Shown in pieces: positions 53,331 to 61,859 of a DNA stretch of 64,000 bases. Made by a program: the position numbers and the translations under genes. Under the pieces are notes generated by a model that was given only the letters and a program-made list of their open reading frames with translations, was not told where the DNA came from and did no database searches. The stretch is from NCBI RefSeq assembly GCF_009720655.1, contig NZ_WNKS01000001.1, positions 248,001 to 312,000 of the forward strand, in the 5' to 3' direction. The stretch's first letter is position 1. Each line of letters opens with the position of its first letter. Source of the DNA: Rhodoblastus acidophilus (lineage in GTDB: Bacteria; Pseudomonadota; Alphaproteobacteria; Rhizobiales; Beijerinckiaceae).

Positions 53331-53780
53331 TCAAATGCTGCCAATATCGTCAATTTCCAGCACAGTGCAGGTAGTGACCTTTTTGTAAAAAGCCATGTTT
53401 GATGCCCCGTGCGTGAACAATCCCACTTTTTCGACGGATGCGACCGCTCCTGCCGCCCAGTTGCTATTTCCGTATGGGTCCATCCGAAAGCCCGAGTTTG
53501 ACTTCGTCACGAGCGACGCCGTGGCTGCATCGTAACTAACGCTGTTTTTTATCTTTGTGATATTTCCACTTACAGACTCTTTTAACAATTCCGCTTCGTC
53601 CTCAAAAGCTTGCGTAAATTCGTCCCATACTTGAGTTGGAACGCGAATAGCGCCATTGCTTAGCATGTGTAGGGCGGCACTTTTAACGGAATTCTTTGTA
53701 GTGGTTGCGACGTGAAGCAGTGCTTCACAGTCAGCAACATAATATGAAGGCTTGCTGGCGGTGCGCGACATGGAGTTCAA
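53331..53780 (-). CDS. PIN-like domain protein, probable effector partner of the ImmA/IrrE protein
   Basis: 149 residues. YYVADCEALLHV (Asp17) and VPTQVWDEFTQAF (Asp53/Glu54) are the two acidic positions expected at the start of a PIN-type RNase fold; Asp101 in RMDPYGNSNWAA could be a third. The match is by pattern only. It overlaps the upstream ImmA/IrrE gene by 4 bases (ATGA). Pairs of XRE-ImmA/IrrE and PIN-like proteins are known as toxin-antitoxin-like modules, with the PIN protein as RNase toxin. GC is lower than the chromosome, suggesting acquisition. Confidence 0.6.
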   Translation of the reverse strand: MNSMSRTASKPSYYVADCEALLHVATTTKNSVKSAALHMLSNGAIRVPTQVWDEFTQAFEDEAELLKESVSGNITKIKNSVSYDAATASLVTKSNSGFRMDPYGNSNWAAGAVASVEKVGLFTHGASNMAFYKKVTTCTVLEIDDIGSI

Positions 53781-54925
53781 TCCTCCATATCGGTGGGCAA
53801 CGCTGTTGATGCTAATTCAAAATATGGCCTTTGCCATTTCGGTTTCAGCCCACAGGCACGGTAAATCTCGATAGGCGAAACATCTCCTCTCGATAATGCG
53901 CGTGAAAAGACCTTGGCGAAACAAAATCCGTATTTGGCTAATTTGAATTTTTCTTCCGGTGCTCGACGACCAATACCAAAGCCCTGAGTTATGTAATCGG
54001 GATTTCCGCTTGCACGAACCAGAGAAAGCCAATTGATATAGCTTCCCTTATCCAAGATAGCTAATTGCTCGAAGCGTAATACTGTTGCCTGCTGGCTTGC
54101 CTTCAATTTCTTGGCCGCACGAGCGACTGTGTCTCGATCCGCTGTTTGTGAAATGCCAAGATCGGCAGCGACCTCGTCGCATAGACTTTTTGGCAACAAA
54201 AACGCAGCCGCAAATCGGTTACACAAAGCCTCCACAGGATTTCTTCGAATGAAGGGATCAGATATCCCAGTCTGCGCCAGTATGACGTGGGCGAGTTCAT
54301 GAATTAGGGTGAAGAGTCGCCTTGATGCATTCTGGTTTTTCGTATTCACCACAATTACGGGCGCGCGCTTGTCCGATAGACAGAATCCACTTCCCTCTTC
54401 GGATGGGAACGAATCTTGGAGAACAAAAACCCCATTCGCCTCAATTTTTTGTCGGCATATATAGTAGAACGCGCGAGCATCCTTCGCATTTTTTTGGTCA
54501 AGCGCTGTTATTTTAAGGTATTTGCGCACTTGTTTTGCGAATGCGATAACATTAAACGGCGTTAGTTGCCCTTCAACATCAAGCGAGCACAGCGCTTTGT
54601 TTTCAATTGCAATCTCTTGAACGCGTCTCGCGACTTCAATCGCTTCTAGTGTTTCCCTAGAATTCGCTCTGAATGTCGGCGTTTCTAATCTGAAATCAGG
54701 AATCGCTGCCCTTAATGGTGGCGCTTCGTCCATGTAAAAGACGAATGTGGGCACGGCAAGCTCACGCGCCATTGCGGCCAGCGTGCTACGTTTTGGTCCT
54801 TCGTCCGAACGTAGTTGCTCCGCGAGATCGGATTCGTGCTGTTCAAGACGCGCGGCAATCGATTTGATTGTTTGGTTTCGCGCTTCTAGTACGGCTTTGA
54901 AAACCGATGCGTTAAAATGCGACAT
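53777..54925 (-). CDS. XRE-type HTH plus ImmA/IrrE metallopeptidase
   Basis: 382 residues. The first 70 contain a helix-turn-helix-like start (SVFKAVLEARNQTIKSIAAR, KRSTLAAMARELAVPTFVFY). The zinc peptidase motif is HELAH at residues 209-213 (LFTLIHELAHVIL). The C-terminal part carries LCNRFAAAFLLPK, the usual ImmA/IrrE continuation. Such proteins cut a repressor or antitoxin in response to a signal. It is coupled to the PIN-like gene and divergent, over 30 bases, from a membrane protein gene. Low GC. Confidence 0.88.
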   Translation of the reverse strand: MSHFNASVFKAVLEARNQTIKSIAARLEQHESDLAEQLRSDEGPKRSTLAAMARELAVPTFVFYMDEAPPLRAAIPDFRLETPTFRANSRETLEAIEVARRVQEIAIENKALCSLDVEGQLTPFNVIAFAKQVRKYLKITALDQKNAKDARAFYYICRQKIEANGVFVLQDSFPSEEGSGFCLSDKRAPVIVVNTKNQNASRRLFTLIHELAHVILAQTGISDPFIRRNPVEALCNRFAAAFLLPKSLCDEVAADLGISQTADRDTVARAAKKLKASQQATVLRFEQLAILDKGSYINWLSLVRASGNPDYITQGFGIGRRAPEEKFKLAKYGFCFAKVFSRALSRGDVSPIEIYRACGLKPKWQRPYFELASTALPTDMED

Positions 54926-54955
54926 AGATCGAATCGTCGATAATGAGCGGGCACA

Positions 54956-55501
54956 ATGAAGCTGAGCGATTTTGAATCACTTGTCCAGCTTGGCGTAGGC
55001 ATTCATGCCGGAACTGCATTTTTCAGTATGCTTAATGAAATTCAGCTTCAGCCAATCGCCGGGCGAATCGCCGAAGTGGAGGCGTGGTTGAAAGATTGCA
55101 AATCGAAATACATTGATAATAAGCGTGGTTTTTATTTCTATGAATTTCTTAATAAAAAAAATAAAACTGAGCTAGAAATAAAGGTAGATGAGTTAATTGA
55201 TAAGCTAAATGGTATCAGAACTTCTATTAAAATATGCAGGATTCAGCACTTTAATGAATTTAAAAAGCTAACAAAGATCAACTTTTCAGTTGGCGGTCTT
55301 CTATTGATGGTGCTTGTCGTCGCATCGTTCTGTCCCGATGCTGAACTCAATGTATGGACGGCAATCTTGCTTAGTGGACTGTGCTTTTGCCCAGCATTGT
55401 GGAGCTTCATTAGGCTTTGGCGGCGCGGGCGCGATGCACTGGCTCCTGCGCTCGATCGCTTGGCATTCTTGGAAGCGATAATGCGGGGTGAGGACGTTTA
55501 A
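54956..55501 (+). CDS. Unknown two-helix membrane protein, divergent from the ImmA/IrrE gene
   Basis: 181 residues, no family recognised. The first 105 residues are charged helix with coiled-coil character (IAGRIAEVEAWLKDCKSKYI, LEIKVDELIDKLNGIRTSIK). Two membrane segments follow at about 109-127 and 133-153, then a basic cytoplasmic tail (LWRRGRDALAPALDRL). The middle of the gene is very AT-rich. It shares a 30-base divergent promoter region with the ImmA/IrrE gene, so it may belong to the same accessory system. Confidence 0.65.
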   Translation: MKLSDFESLVQLGVGIHAGTAFFSMLNEIQLQPIAGRIAEVEAWLKDCKSKYIDNKRGFYFYEFLNKKNKTELEIKVDELIDKLNGIRTSIKICRIQHFNEFKKLTKINFSVGGLLLMVLVVASFCPDAELNVWTAILLSGLCFCPALWSFIRLWRRGRDALAPALDRLAFLEAIMRGEDV

Positions 55502-56021
55502 CGCCGCCACTCGCGACAGGAAAGGGGATCGCTAGGGACAAAGTTCAAGAACGACAGCTCTGTGCGCCATTTATTACACTCAGCCTACGCCCGCTTCCCG
55601 CCGATTCCCGACTGGCGCCCAAAGCATTTCTGCGGTCTTTTTTTGGCGCTGTTCACTGGAGCGCGAGAACCTGTTTCCCAGAAATTTCCACTAAAGGTTG
55701 AAATCAGCACGAAAAAAGTGATCGGAAATCGCGTTGTTTCTTGCATTTTCGTGCGAAAAACGCGCAAAAGACGTCCGTTTTCGTGTGTGCAACTCAGAGG
55801 TTGTTGCGGCGGCCGGGGTGTGGCGGGTTCGGCAGGCGTCGAATAAGGTCGATATGATTCAACAGTTTACGCAAAAATGTTTCACGTGGAACATAACAAG
55901 AACAAAAATTTCGCGTTTGTCAACCGGGGGGGATTCGTTTTCACTTTTCACCAAAATGCGGTTTTTGGCCTCGCGGGCTGGCGTGGACGCCCGGCGCAAG
56001 GCCGGACGTCACACGCGCGGG
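55502..56021. other. Gene-free 0.5-kb interval holding the second parS-bearing element (copy B)
   Basis: No gene is seen. Blocks in the same order as in copy A: GAAATTTCCACT with GGTTGAAA (55681-55703), GTTGTTGCGGCGGC (about 55800-55813), the parS-like site 55878-55893 and CGTTTTCACTTTTCACCAAA (55936-55955). The arrangement and orientation are shared; the sequence between blocks has diverged. The interval lies between the accessory membrane gene and the 3' end of frdD. Confidence 0.7.
55878..55893. other. parS-like centromere site, copy B
   Basis: TGTTTCACGTGGAACA matches the parS consensus TGTTTCACGTGAAACA at 15 of 16 bases and is an almost perfect palindrome. It is intergenic and 27.4 kb from copy A. 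Confidence 0.72.
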
Positions 56022-56402
56022 TCAGAACCCGATCGCCAGAAGCAACAAAATCGTCGCCACGCTCACCAAAGCCGCGACGCCATAGGTTCCGAGTTTCAGG
56101 ACAAGGCTCGACCCTGCCTTCATGTCCTTGAGCGTGAGAAAAACCCGCTCGGCGCCGTGCCAGAAGAACAGCGCGATCAACGCCAGCAGGACCAGTTTAC
56201 CCAGCGGATTTCGCGCGAAGGCGAGCGCGGCGTCGTAGCTCAAAAAGTTTTCGGGCAGGCCCGTTCCCGTCGGCGCCAAAATGCCGGTGATGAGGATGAG
56301 GGCGGGTCCGAACAGAGCCGAAAGCATGCCGCCTGCGCCGAACAGCAGCCAGAAGATCGGCGATATGCTGCGTTTTTGGATTTCTCGCGTGCTAAAAGTC
56401 AT
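56022..56402 (-). CDS. frdD: Fumarate reductase subunit D (membrane anchor)
   Basis: 126 residues from the ATG at 56402, which overlaps the frdC stop by 4 bases. The segment SISPIFWLLFGAGGMLSALF followed by GPALILITGILAPTG matches enterobacterial FrdD closely; three membrane helices are visible (also LGKLVLLALIALFFWHGAER and a C-terminal one). With FrdC it anchors FrdAB and binds quinone. It is the last gene of the operon. Confidence 0.9.
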   Translation of the reverse strand: MTFSTREIQKRSISPIFWLLFGAGGMLSALFGPALILITGILAPTGTGLPENFLSYDAALAFARNPLGKLVLLALIALFFWHGAERVFLTLKDMKAGSSLVLKLGTYGVAALVSVATILLLLAIGF

Positions 56403-56797
56403 TGGGCCGCCCCCAGCACAAAAAACACCAGGGCCAGCGACATCGCGCCGGCGAAAATGGTGGCGATCCGCGTGATCTTTTTCGGCGGAACCGCTTCGCC
56501 GTTGACGATCATTTTCGGCATCGTTTTTGGAAGAGTCTGGAACCACGTGATCACGTGAAAAATAACCGCCGCCAGCAGCAGCACATGCAGCAGCAGCGAC
56601 GCCGGGCTCTTGAGGAAATCAACGAAACCCGCCCAACTCTCCGGCCCACGCGAAAGGCTCAGGAGTCCCGCGAACAGCACGCCGCCATAAGCCGCGACGG
56701 CGACGCCGCTCAGCTCGCGCGCGGTATAGGCGCGGTACGGCGGCTTGGCCCACCAATTCCCCGGCATCGGCCGCCGGTAGGGGCGTCTCTCGTTCAT
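56399..56797 (-). CDS. frdC: Fumarate reductase subunit C (membrane anchor)
   Basis: 132 residues. PYRRPMPGNWWAKPPYRAYT, the quinone-site glutamate in TARELSGVA, and SRGPESWAGFVDFLKSP are the FrdC hallmarks, with three membrane helices. No haem-ligand histidine pattern of SdhC is seen, in line with the haem-free D-type anchors. The start overlaps the frdB stop by 4 bases. Confidence 0.92.
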   Translation of the reverse strand: MNERRPYRRPMPGNWWAKPPYRAYTARELSGVAVAAYGGVLFAGLLSLSRGPESWAGFVDFLKSPASLLLHVLLLAAVIFHVITWFQTLPKTMPKMIVNGEAVPPKKITRIATIFAGAMSLALVFFVLGAAQ

Positions 56798-57570
56798 TGG
56801 GGCTGCTCCGTTCTCAGGAAGCGCAGGAAGAAGTCGAAGGCGCTGTTGGTCTTGTTCTGGTTGACGGCGTTGGCGGGGTCCACCTGTTTTGGGCAGACCT
56901 CCGAGCAGATGCCGACGGCGGTGCAGGACCAAACCCCGTCCTCGCCATGGATCGTGTCGAGGCGTTTTTGCCGGCCGCCGTCGCGCGAATCGCCATTATA
57001 GCGTTGCAGCATGGCCATGGCGCCGGGGCCGATGAAATCGGGGTTTTCGCCGAATTGCGGACAGGCGGCGTAACACAGCATGCAATTGATGCAGTCGCTG
57101 AACGACTCATAGGCGGCCATCTGGGCCGGAGTCTGGAGATGCGGTCCTTCCGCGACGGTCTTCTGCTCCTTCGGGATCAGATAAGGATAGACGCTCTCGA
57201 TCTTCTTCACGAAGGCGTCGACGCTGATCACCAGATCACGCTCGATCGGGAAGTTTTGCAGGGGCTCGACGGTGACGGGGCCCGGCGGGAGATCGCGAAG
57301 CAAGGTCGAGCAGGCGAGTCGCGGCGTTCCATTGATCATCATGCCGCAGCTTCCGCACACGGCCATGCGGCAGGACCAGCGGTACGACAGCGTGCCGTCC
57401 AACGTATCCTTGATGGTCTGCAACGCTTCCAGCACTGTCATGCCTTCCGCGCCCGTCACCTGGAACGAGCCGAAAGCGGGCTCCTCGTCGCGCCCCGGCG
57501 TATAGCGCAGGATTCGCAGCTCGAATGTTTTCTGCAGCACGGCGGATTCGGCGTTAACGGGTTCAGACAT
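56794..57570 (-). CDS. frdB: Fumarate reductase iron-sulfur subunit
   Basis: 258 residues from the ATG at 57570, overlapping the frdA end by 8 bases. The [2Fe-2S] ligands are in SCRMAVCGSCGMMINGTPRLAC-type sequence near residue 70, the [4Fe-4S] ligands in CINCMLCYAACPQF, and the remaining [3Fe-4S]/[4Fe-4S] cysteines in CTAVGICSEVCPKQVDP. It carries electrons between quinol and the FrdA flavin. The sequence follows FrdB of the four-subunit type, not the mitochondrial-type SdhB of alphaproteobacteria. Confidence 0.94.
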   Translation of the reverse strand: MSEPVNAESAVLQKTFELRILRYTPGRDEEPAFGSFQVTGAEGMTVLEALQTIKDTLDGTLSYRWSCRMAVCGSCGMMINGTPRLACSTLLRDLPPGPVTVEPLQNFPIERDLVISVDAFVKKIESVYPYLIPKEQKTVAEGPHLQTPAQMAAYESFSDCINCMLCYAACPQFGENPDFIGPGAMAMLQRYNGDSRDGGRQKRLDTIHGEDGVWSCTAVGICSEVCPKQVDPANAVNQNKTNSAFDFFLRFLRTEQPQ

Positions 57571-59350
57571 GCGCCCCGTCCTTCTTTTCAAGCTGTTCGC
57601 CCCGCGCCCCATAGGCGCGTTCGCCCGGCTGAGACTTGGTGATCTTGACCGGCCCGTAGGAAATTTCGGGCGCGGCGCCCGGTCGATAACGCGCGAGGCT
57701 GTGGGCCAGGAATCGTTCGTCGTCGCGCTTTTCGAATCCGTCGAGACGCTGGTGCGCGCCGCGCGATTCTTTGCGCAGCAGCGCGCTATGCGCCATCGCC
57801 TCGGCGACATCGAGCTGATAGCCGAGTTCGAGCGCGGCGAGCCAGTCGGTGTTCCAGATGTCGGAGCGGTCGTCGAGCGTGATGTGTTCCGCGCGGCGCT
57901 TGAGTTCGGCGAGTTTTTCACACGTCTCCTGCATTTCCGGCCCCAGCCGGTAAATGCCGCAGCCCTTTTCCATGGTGCTCGCCATTTCCTTGCGGATGAC
58001 GGAATGGCGTTCGCCGCCGCCTTTTCGGTCGCGAACCGACAGGGCTTTGGCGATGCTCGCCTTGGCCTGATCGGCCAGGCGGGCGGGATCGACCGCCGGC
58101 GCGCCCCGGGCGAATTTGACGGCTTCCTGGCCCGCGACGCGTCCGAACACCGTGAGTTCCCCCAGGGAATTCGAACCGAGCCGGTTGGCGCCGTGGATGC
58201 CGACGCTCGAACATTCGCCCGCCGCGAACAATCCCGCCAGCGGCGTGGCCGTATTGATGTCGGTGAGGATGCCGCCCATGGTGTAATGCACGGCGGGACG
58301 CACGGGGATCGGCGTCTCCGCGGGATCGAGGCCCATGAATTCCTCGGCGAGGCCGAAGATCAGCGGCAGCCGCTCCTTCAGCTTGGCGCGCCCGAGATGG
58401 CGCAGGTCGAGGTAAACCGCCGATTCGCCCTGCGGCGTGACAAAAGTGCGGCCCTTGCGCTCCTCCTGCCAGAACGCCTGGCTGAGTCGGTCGCGCGGCC
58501 CCAGCTCCATGGTCTTGTTGCGCGGCTCGGTCGTAACCGGGCCGAGACCGTAATCCTGGAGATAGCGATAGCCGTCCTTGTTGACGAGATAGCCGCCTTC
58601 GCCGCGACAGGCTTCGGTGAACAGAATGCCGGAGCCGGGCATGCAGGTCGGATGGTATTGCACGAATTCCATGTCGCGCAGCGGCACGCCGTGCCGGAAC
58701 GCCAGCGCCATGCCGTCGCCGGTGACGATGCCGCCATTGGTGTTCTGCCGGAACACGCGTCCCGCGCCACCGGTCGCCAAAATCACCGAGCGCGCGAAAA
58801 TGGCGGTGAAGGCGCCGGTCGAGGGCGACAGCACCGTCGCGCCCTGGGCGCGGCCGTCGGCGACGATCAGGTCGAGACAAAAATGTTCGTCGAATCGCTT
58901 GATCGAGGGATAATGGGTCGAGGTCTGGAACAGGGTGTGGAGGATGTGGAAGCCGGTGCGGTCGGCGGCGAACCAGGTGCGCTCGATCTTCATGCCGCCG
59001 AAGGCGCGCACGTTGATCTGGCCGTTGGGCTTTCTGCTCCAGGGGCAACCCCAGTGCTCCAACTGGATCAGCTCGGCCGTGGCTTCGCTGACGAAATACT
59101 CCACCACATCCTGCTCGCACAGCCAGTCGCCGCCATGCACCGTGTCGTTGAAATGGTTTTCCAGCGAATCGTGCGCCTGGATGACGCCGGCCGATCCGCC
59201 CTCGGCCGCCACCGTATGGCTGCGCATCGGCAGGACTTTCGACACCAGCGCGATGGTGAGCGAGGGGTCGGCTTGCGCCGCGGCGATCGCCGCCCGCAGG
59301 CCGGCCCCGCCCGCGCCAATGATCAGGACATCAGCCTCAAAAATCTCCAC
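57563..59350 (-). CDS. frdA: Fumarate reductase flavoprotein subunit
   Basis: 595 residues. FAD-binding start ADVLIIGAGGAGLRAAIAAA; His45 in MRSHTVAAEGGSAG is the covalent flavin attachment site; active-site blocks FVQYHPTCMPGSGILFTEAC, RPAVHYTMGGI and GIHGANRLGSNSLGELTVFG follow. First gene of frdABCD, with overlaps between all four genes. The enzyme can reduce fumarate with quinol or run as succinate dehydrogenase; the direction used here is unknown. No FNR box was found in the 130 bases upstream. Confidence 0.95.
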   Translation of the reverse strand: MEIFEADVLIIGAGGAGLRAAIAAAQADPSLTIALVSKVLPMRSHTVAAEGGSAGVIQAHDSLENHFNDTVHGGDWLCEQDVVEYFVSEATAELIQLEHWGCPWSRKPNGQINVRAFGGMKIERTWFAADRTGFHILHTLFQTSTHYPSIKRFDEHFCLDLIVADGRAQGATVLSPSTGAFTAIFARSVILATGGAGRVFRQNTNGGIVTGDGMALAFRHGVPLRDMEFVQYHPTCMPGSGILFTEACRGEGGYLVNKDGYRYLQDYGLGPVTTEPRNKTMELGPRDRLSQAFWQEERKGRTFVTPQGESAVYLDLRHLGRAKLKERLPLIFGLAEEFMGLDPAETPIPVRPAVHYTMGGILTDINTATPLAGLFAAGECSSVGIHGANRLGSNSLGELTVFGRVAGQEAVKFARGAPAVDPARLADQAKASIAKALSVRDRKGGGERHSVIRKEMASTMEKGCGIYRLGPEMQETCEKLAELKRRAEHITLDDRSDIWNTDWLAALELGYQLDVAEAMAHSALLRKESRGAHQRLDGFEKRDDERFLAHSLARYRPGAAPEISYGPVKITKSQPGERAYGARGEQLEKKDGAHV

Positions 59351-59482
59351 GGCGGGCTCCGTTCACACAAAGGAAGGCGCTGTCCCGCGGAGCGGGTGTG
59401 AGCGAGGGGATCATAGCAGGCCTTCGGGGTTTCTCCACAATGCTGCGACGCATGAAAGAGTTATTTTTCGGAAGAGTGAGGG

Positions 59483-60307
59483 TCAAAACGTATCGGCGGT
59501 TTTCATGAAGGCGCGCAACAGGCGGCGCATCGGCACCAGAGCGGCCAGCGCATGTTTTTGGTTCTCGGCGAGGCTTGGCGGCTCTGAGGCTTGCAATCCC
59601 GAGAAAATGTGCGACGCCGCCACGACGCCCGCCGCGCGCAGGCCGATGGCGCGCGCCAGGATGATCTCCGGCGCGACCCCAAATCCGATGGCGTCGGCGC
59701 CCATCTGTCGCGCCGCGCGCGCTTCGGACGGCGTGGGGAATGTGGGACCGGTCGCCCACAGGAACACGCCTTCCTGGAGCGGCACTCCGGCGCCGGCGGC
59801 GGCGCGCTTGATGCGCCGTTGCAGGCGAGGATCATAGGCGTCGTGCAGCGAGAAGATGGTGTCGTGGCCTGTGAGGCCGATCAGCGGGTTCAGTCCGAAC
59901 AGCGCGATATGGTCGGTGACCAGCATCAGGTTGCCGGGATAAAGGTCGGCCTTGCAGGAGCCGGCGGTGGCGAAGATCAGGAGATATTTGGCGCCCAGCG
60001 CCTTCGCGGTTAGCAGGGGCGTCATCATGCAGGTGGGGTCGCCGGCGCCGAAAAAATGCGGCTGTCCCTGAAGCATGAAGACATTGGCGCCCTCGAACGC
60101 GCCGATGCTCGCCCGTCCGGTCACGCCGGGTTCGTCGACGGCGACGAACCCGGGGAGTTCGGCGTAGTCGACGCTCACGCCGCCGCTCAGCATTTCAGAA
60201 AATCCCCCCAGGCCGAAACCAAGGAGCACGGCGAAGTCGACGGGTTCGACCGCTCCGCGCGTGCGCAAAAGGGCCGCGGCTTGTTCAGCATTTTTCGACA
60301 TCGGCAT
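59483..60307 (-). CDS. Purine nucleoside phosphorylase
   Basis: 274 residues of the PNP/MTA phosphorylase fold: FAVLLGFGLGGFSEMLSGG, LQGQPHFFGAGDPTCMMTPL (phosphate and ribose site), LLIFATAGSCKADLYPGNLM, LWATGPTFPTPSEARAARQM and GADAIGFGVAPEIILAR. It cleaves purine nucleosides with phosphate. Some usual residues differ from the trimeric PNP consensus (for example ATAGSCK where NAAGG is typical), so substrate preference is uncertain. Its first 23 bases overlap the cytidine deaminase gene, showing coupling in nucleoside salvage. Confidence 0.88.
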   Translation of the reverse strand: MPMSKNAEQAAALLRTRGAVEPVDFAVLLGFGLGGFSEMLSGGVSVDYAELPGFVAVDEPGVTGRASIGAFEGANVFMLQGQPHFFGAGDPTCMMTPLLTAKALGAKYLLIFATAGSCKADLYPGNLMLVTDHIALFGLNPLIGLTGHDTIFSLHDAYDPRLQRRIKRAAAGAGVPLQEGVFLWATGPTFPTPSEARAARQMGADAIGFGVAPEIILARAIGLRAAGVVAASHIFSGLQASEPPSLAENQKHALAALVPMRRLLRAFMKTADTF

Positions 60308-60704
60308 TCCCGTTGAGAGCCTCCGGCCCGAACGCGTGAGGGAGAAGCTCGGAAAGAGCGTGACGGCTGCAATTCCCCGATTCGTCCGCGAGATAGACTA
60401 CCACCAAACCTTTAGCGAATTCGGACATGCGCTGGCGGCAGGCGCCGCAGGGCGCGATCCGCTTGGGACCCAGCACCAGGATTTCCAGGATCTCCCGATC
60501 GCCGCCCGCGACCATGGCGGCGATCGCCGAGGTCTCGGCGCATATTCCCAAGGGATAGGCGGCGTTTTCGACATTCGCGCCCGCATAGACCGCGCCACTC
60601 GCCGCGCGCAGCGCCGCGCCGACCGGAAAGCGCGAATAGGGCGCGTGGGCGCGCCCGCGCGCCTGTTTCGCCCGGTCGAACAATTCAGCCAGAAAGTCGT
60701 TCAC
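60285..60704 (-). CDS. cdd: Cytidine deaminase
   Basis: 139 residues. Zinc-site motifs are complete: AGANVENAAYPLGICAE (the His of HAE is replaced by Cys, as in tetrameric enzymes) and PCGACRQRMSEFA. Substrate segment RAHAPYSRFPVGAALRAASG. It deaminates cytidine and deoxycytidine to uridine. It is upstream of and overlaps the purine nucleoside phosphorylase gene. Confidence 0.94.
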   Translation of the reverse strand: MNDFLAELFDRAKQARGRAHAPYSRFPVGAALRAASGAVYAGANVENAAYPLGICAETSAIAAMVAGGDREILEILVLGPKRIAPCGACRQRMSEFAKGLVVVYLADESGNCSRHALSELLPHAFGPEALNGNADVEKC

Positions 60705-60716
60705 GCAAGAGTCCCG

Positions 60717-61535
60717 TCAGAATCGGCGCCACAGGGCGATCAGCGCGCCATATTCGCGGTAGGCGTTGACGCCGGCAAGGGTGGCGAAGCCGCCGATTTG
60801 CGCGCGCCAGTTTTCGTTGACGGCGTAGACGAGGCTCAGTTGCGCCTTGGACTGCGCCCAGCGGGGATAAGACGGGTTGGTGGAAGGCCCGGACACCACG
60901 TTGAAACTTTGCGCCAGCACCATGAGATCGGGGCGCGCGTAGACGCCGAGGCTCAGGTCGGCGTGGGCCTCGTTCGGCGGCTGGCCGCCGCGAAAGCGAT
61001 AGCCCAGGGAGACATCGACGAAGCCCGGCAGGGCGCCGACGAAAAAATTCTTGCCGCCGAGAAAGCGGAAGTCGAAATCGATGTTCTGCGAGCCGCTGAG
61101 CGAAGCGTTCGCGGCGCCGCCCGTGCCGGGAACCTGCGCCTGGGCCTGGACCGAGATCACGGAGACGTCGTTTTGCCAGACCCGGCCGCGCACGCCGATT
61201 TCGCTGTTGCCCAGGCCGGTGAATTTCTGATTCTCCGGCGCTCCGAGCGCCGAGCTTTGCACCGATGGCTTCACTGTCGCGGCGAGCCAGTCGGTGAGGC
61301 CGTAATCGAGATAGATCGACGCCTGCCAGGAGCGGTATTTCGGCGTCGGCGTGAATTGGCCCACCTGGTTGAAGCCTGTGTTCGACTGGTCGAACAGGGT
61401 GGTGACGATGACCTCGCCGTGTCCGGCCTCAGGCGTCCAGGCTCCGGCGAAGGCTGCCGCCGGGACGAGGGACAGGGCGAGCGCGCAGACGGGCGCGAAC
61501 ACACTCCGGTGTGAGCTCGGATCGCCAAGGCACAT
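60717..61535 (-). CDS. Predicted outer-membrane beta-barrel protein
   Basis: 272 residues with a signal peptide (VCALALSLVPAAAFAGA). The mature protein has regularly spaced amphipathic strands (SWQASIYLDYGLTDWLAATV, VDVSLGYRFRGG, ADLSLGVYARPDLMVLAQSF, QLSLVYAVNENWRAQIGGFA) and a C-terminal Phe (ALWRRF), the usual end of an outer-membrane barrel. No specific family recognised; XagA-like or aromatic-pathway MetA-like barrels are possible relatives. Next to, and on the same strand as, the cdd gene 12 bases downstream. Confidence 0.7.
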   Translation of the reverse strand: MCLGDPSSHRSVFAPVCALALSLVPAAAFAGAWTPEAGHGEVIVTTLFDQSNTGFNQVGQFTPTPKYRSWQASIYLDYGLTDWLAATVKPSVQSSALGAPENQKFTGLGNSEIGVRGRVWQNDVSVISVQAQAQVPGTGGAANASLSGSQNIDFDFRFLGGKNFFVGALPGFVDVSLGYRFRGGQPPNEAHADLSLGVYARPDLMVLAQSFNVVSGPSTNPSYPRWAQSKAQLSLVYAVNENWRAQIGGFATLAGVNAYREYGALIALWRRF

Positions 61536-61859
61536 GGTCGCTTCCTGTCCTGGTGACGCAGCGGGACTGCGTCACCTGAACTATCGCCTTCCCTGAAAAA
61601 CGGACAACCGCGAATGCAATCTATTTTTGCAAATTCGCGCAATACAACCTTGCGGTGTGTAATCGGAAAGGACGGTTTGCGGTCTTTTCGACCTTTGCTT
61701 CGCGCGCCGGCGCCAGTATGGTTTCGGGTCGCGGAGGAGGGGGGGCCGCTGCGCGTGGGACGATCCCGCGCGCGCAGGTTCCGCGCGTCCGTGCGATTTG
61801 CATTCGGCGCCGCGCCTTGTCTCAGGGGGCGGCGCGGGGGTTCGGTCGGGTGGACGCAC
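61536..61859. other. Divergent promoter region
   Basis: It separates the barrel gene from the alkyltransferase gene. 61610-61670 is AT-richer and probably holds one promoter. The alkyltransferase frame is open from 61614, so a longer protein cannot be excluded, but the added part is Arg/Gly-rich. No operator was recognised. Confidence 0.4.

Noticed and set aside
56541-56560. Third parS-like site (ACCACGTGATCACGTGAAAA)
   Set aside because: It has two overlapping CACGTG cores inside frdC coding sequence, and only half of the parS consensus matches around either.
59351-59482. FNR box upstream of frdA
   Set aside because: Looked for TTGAT-N4-ATCAA-like sequence on both strands in this gap; none with more than one good half-site.
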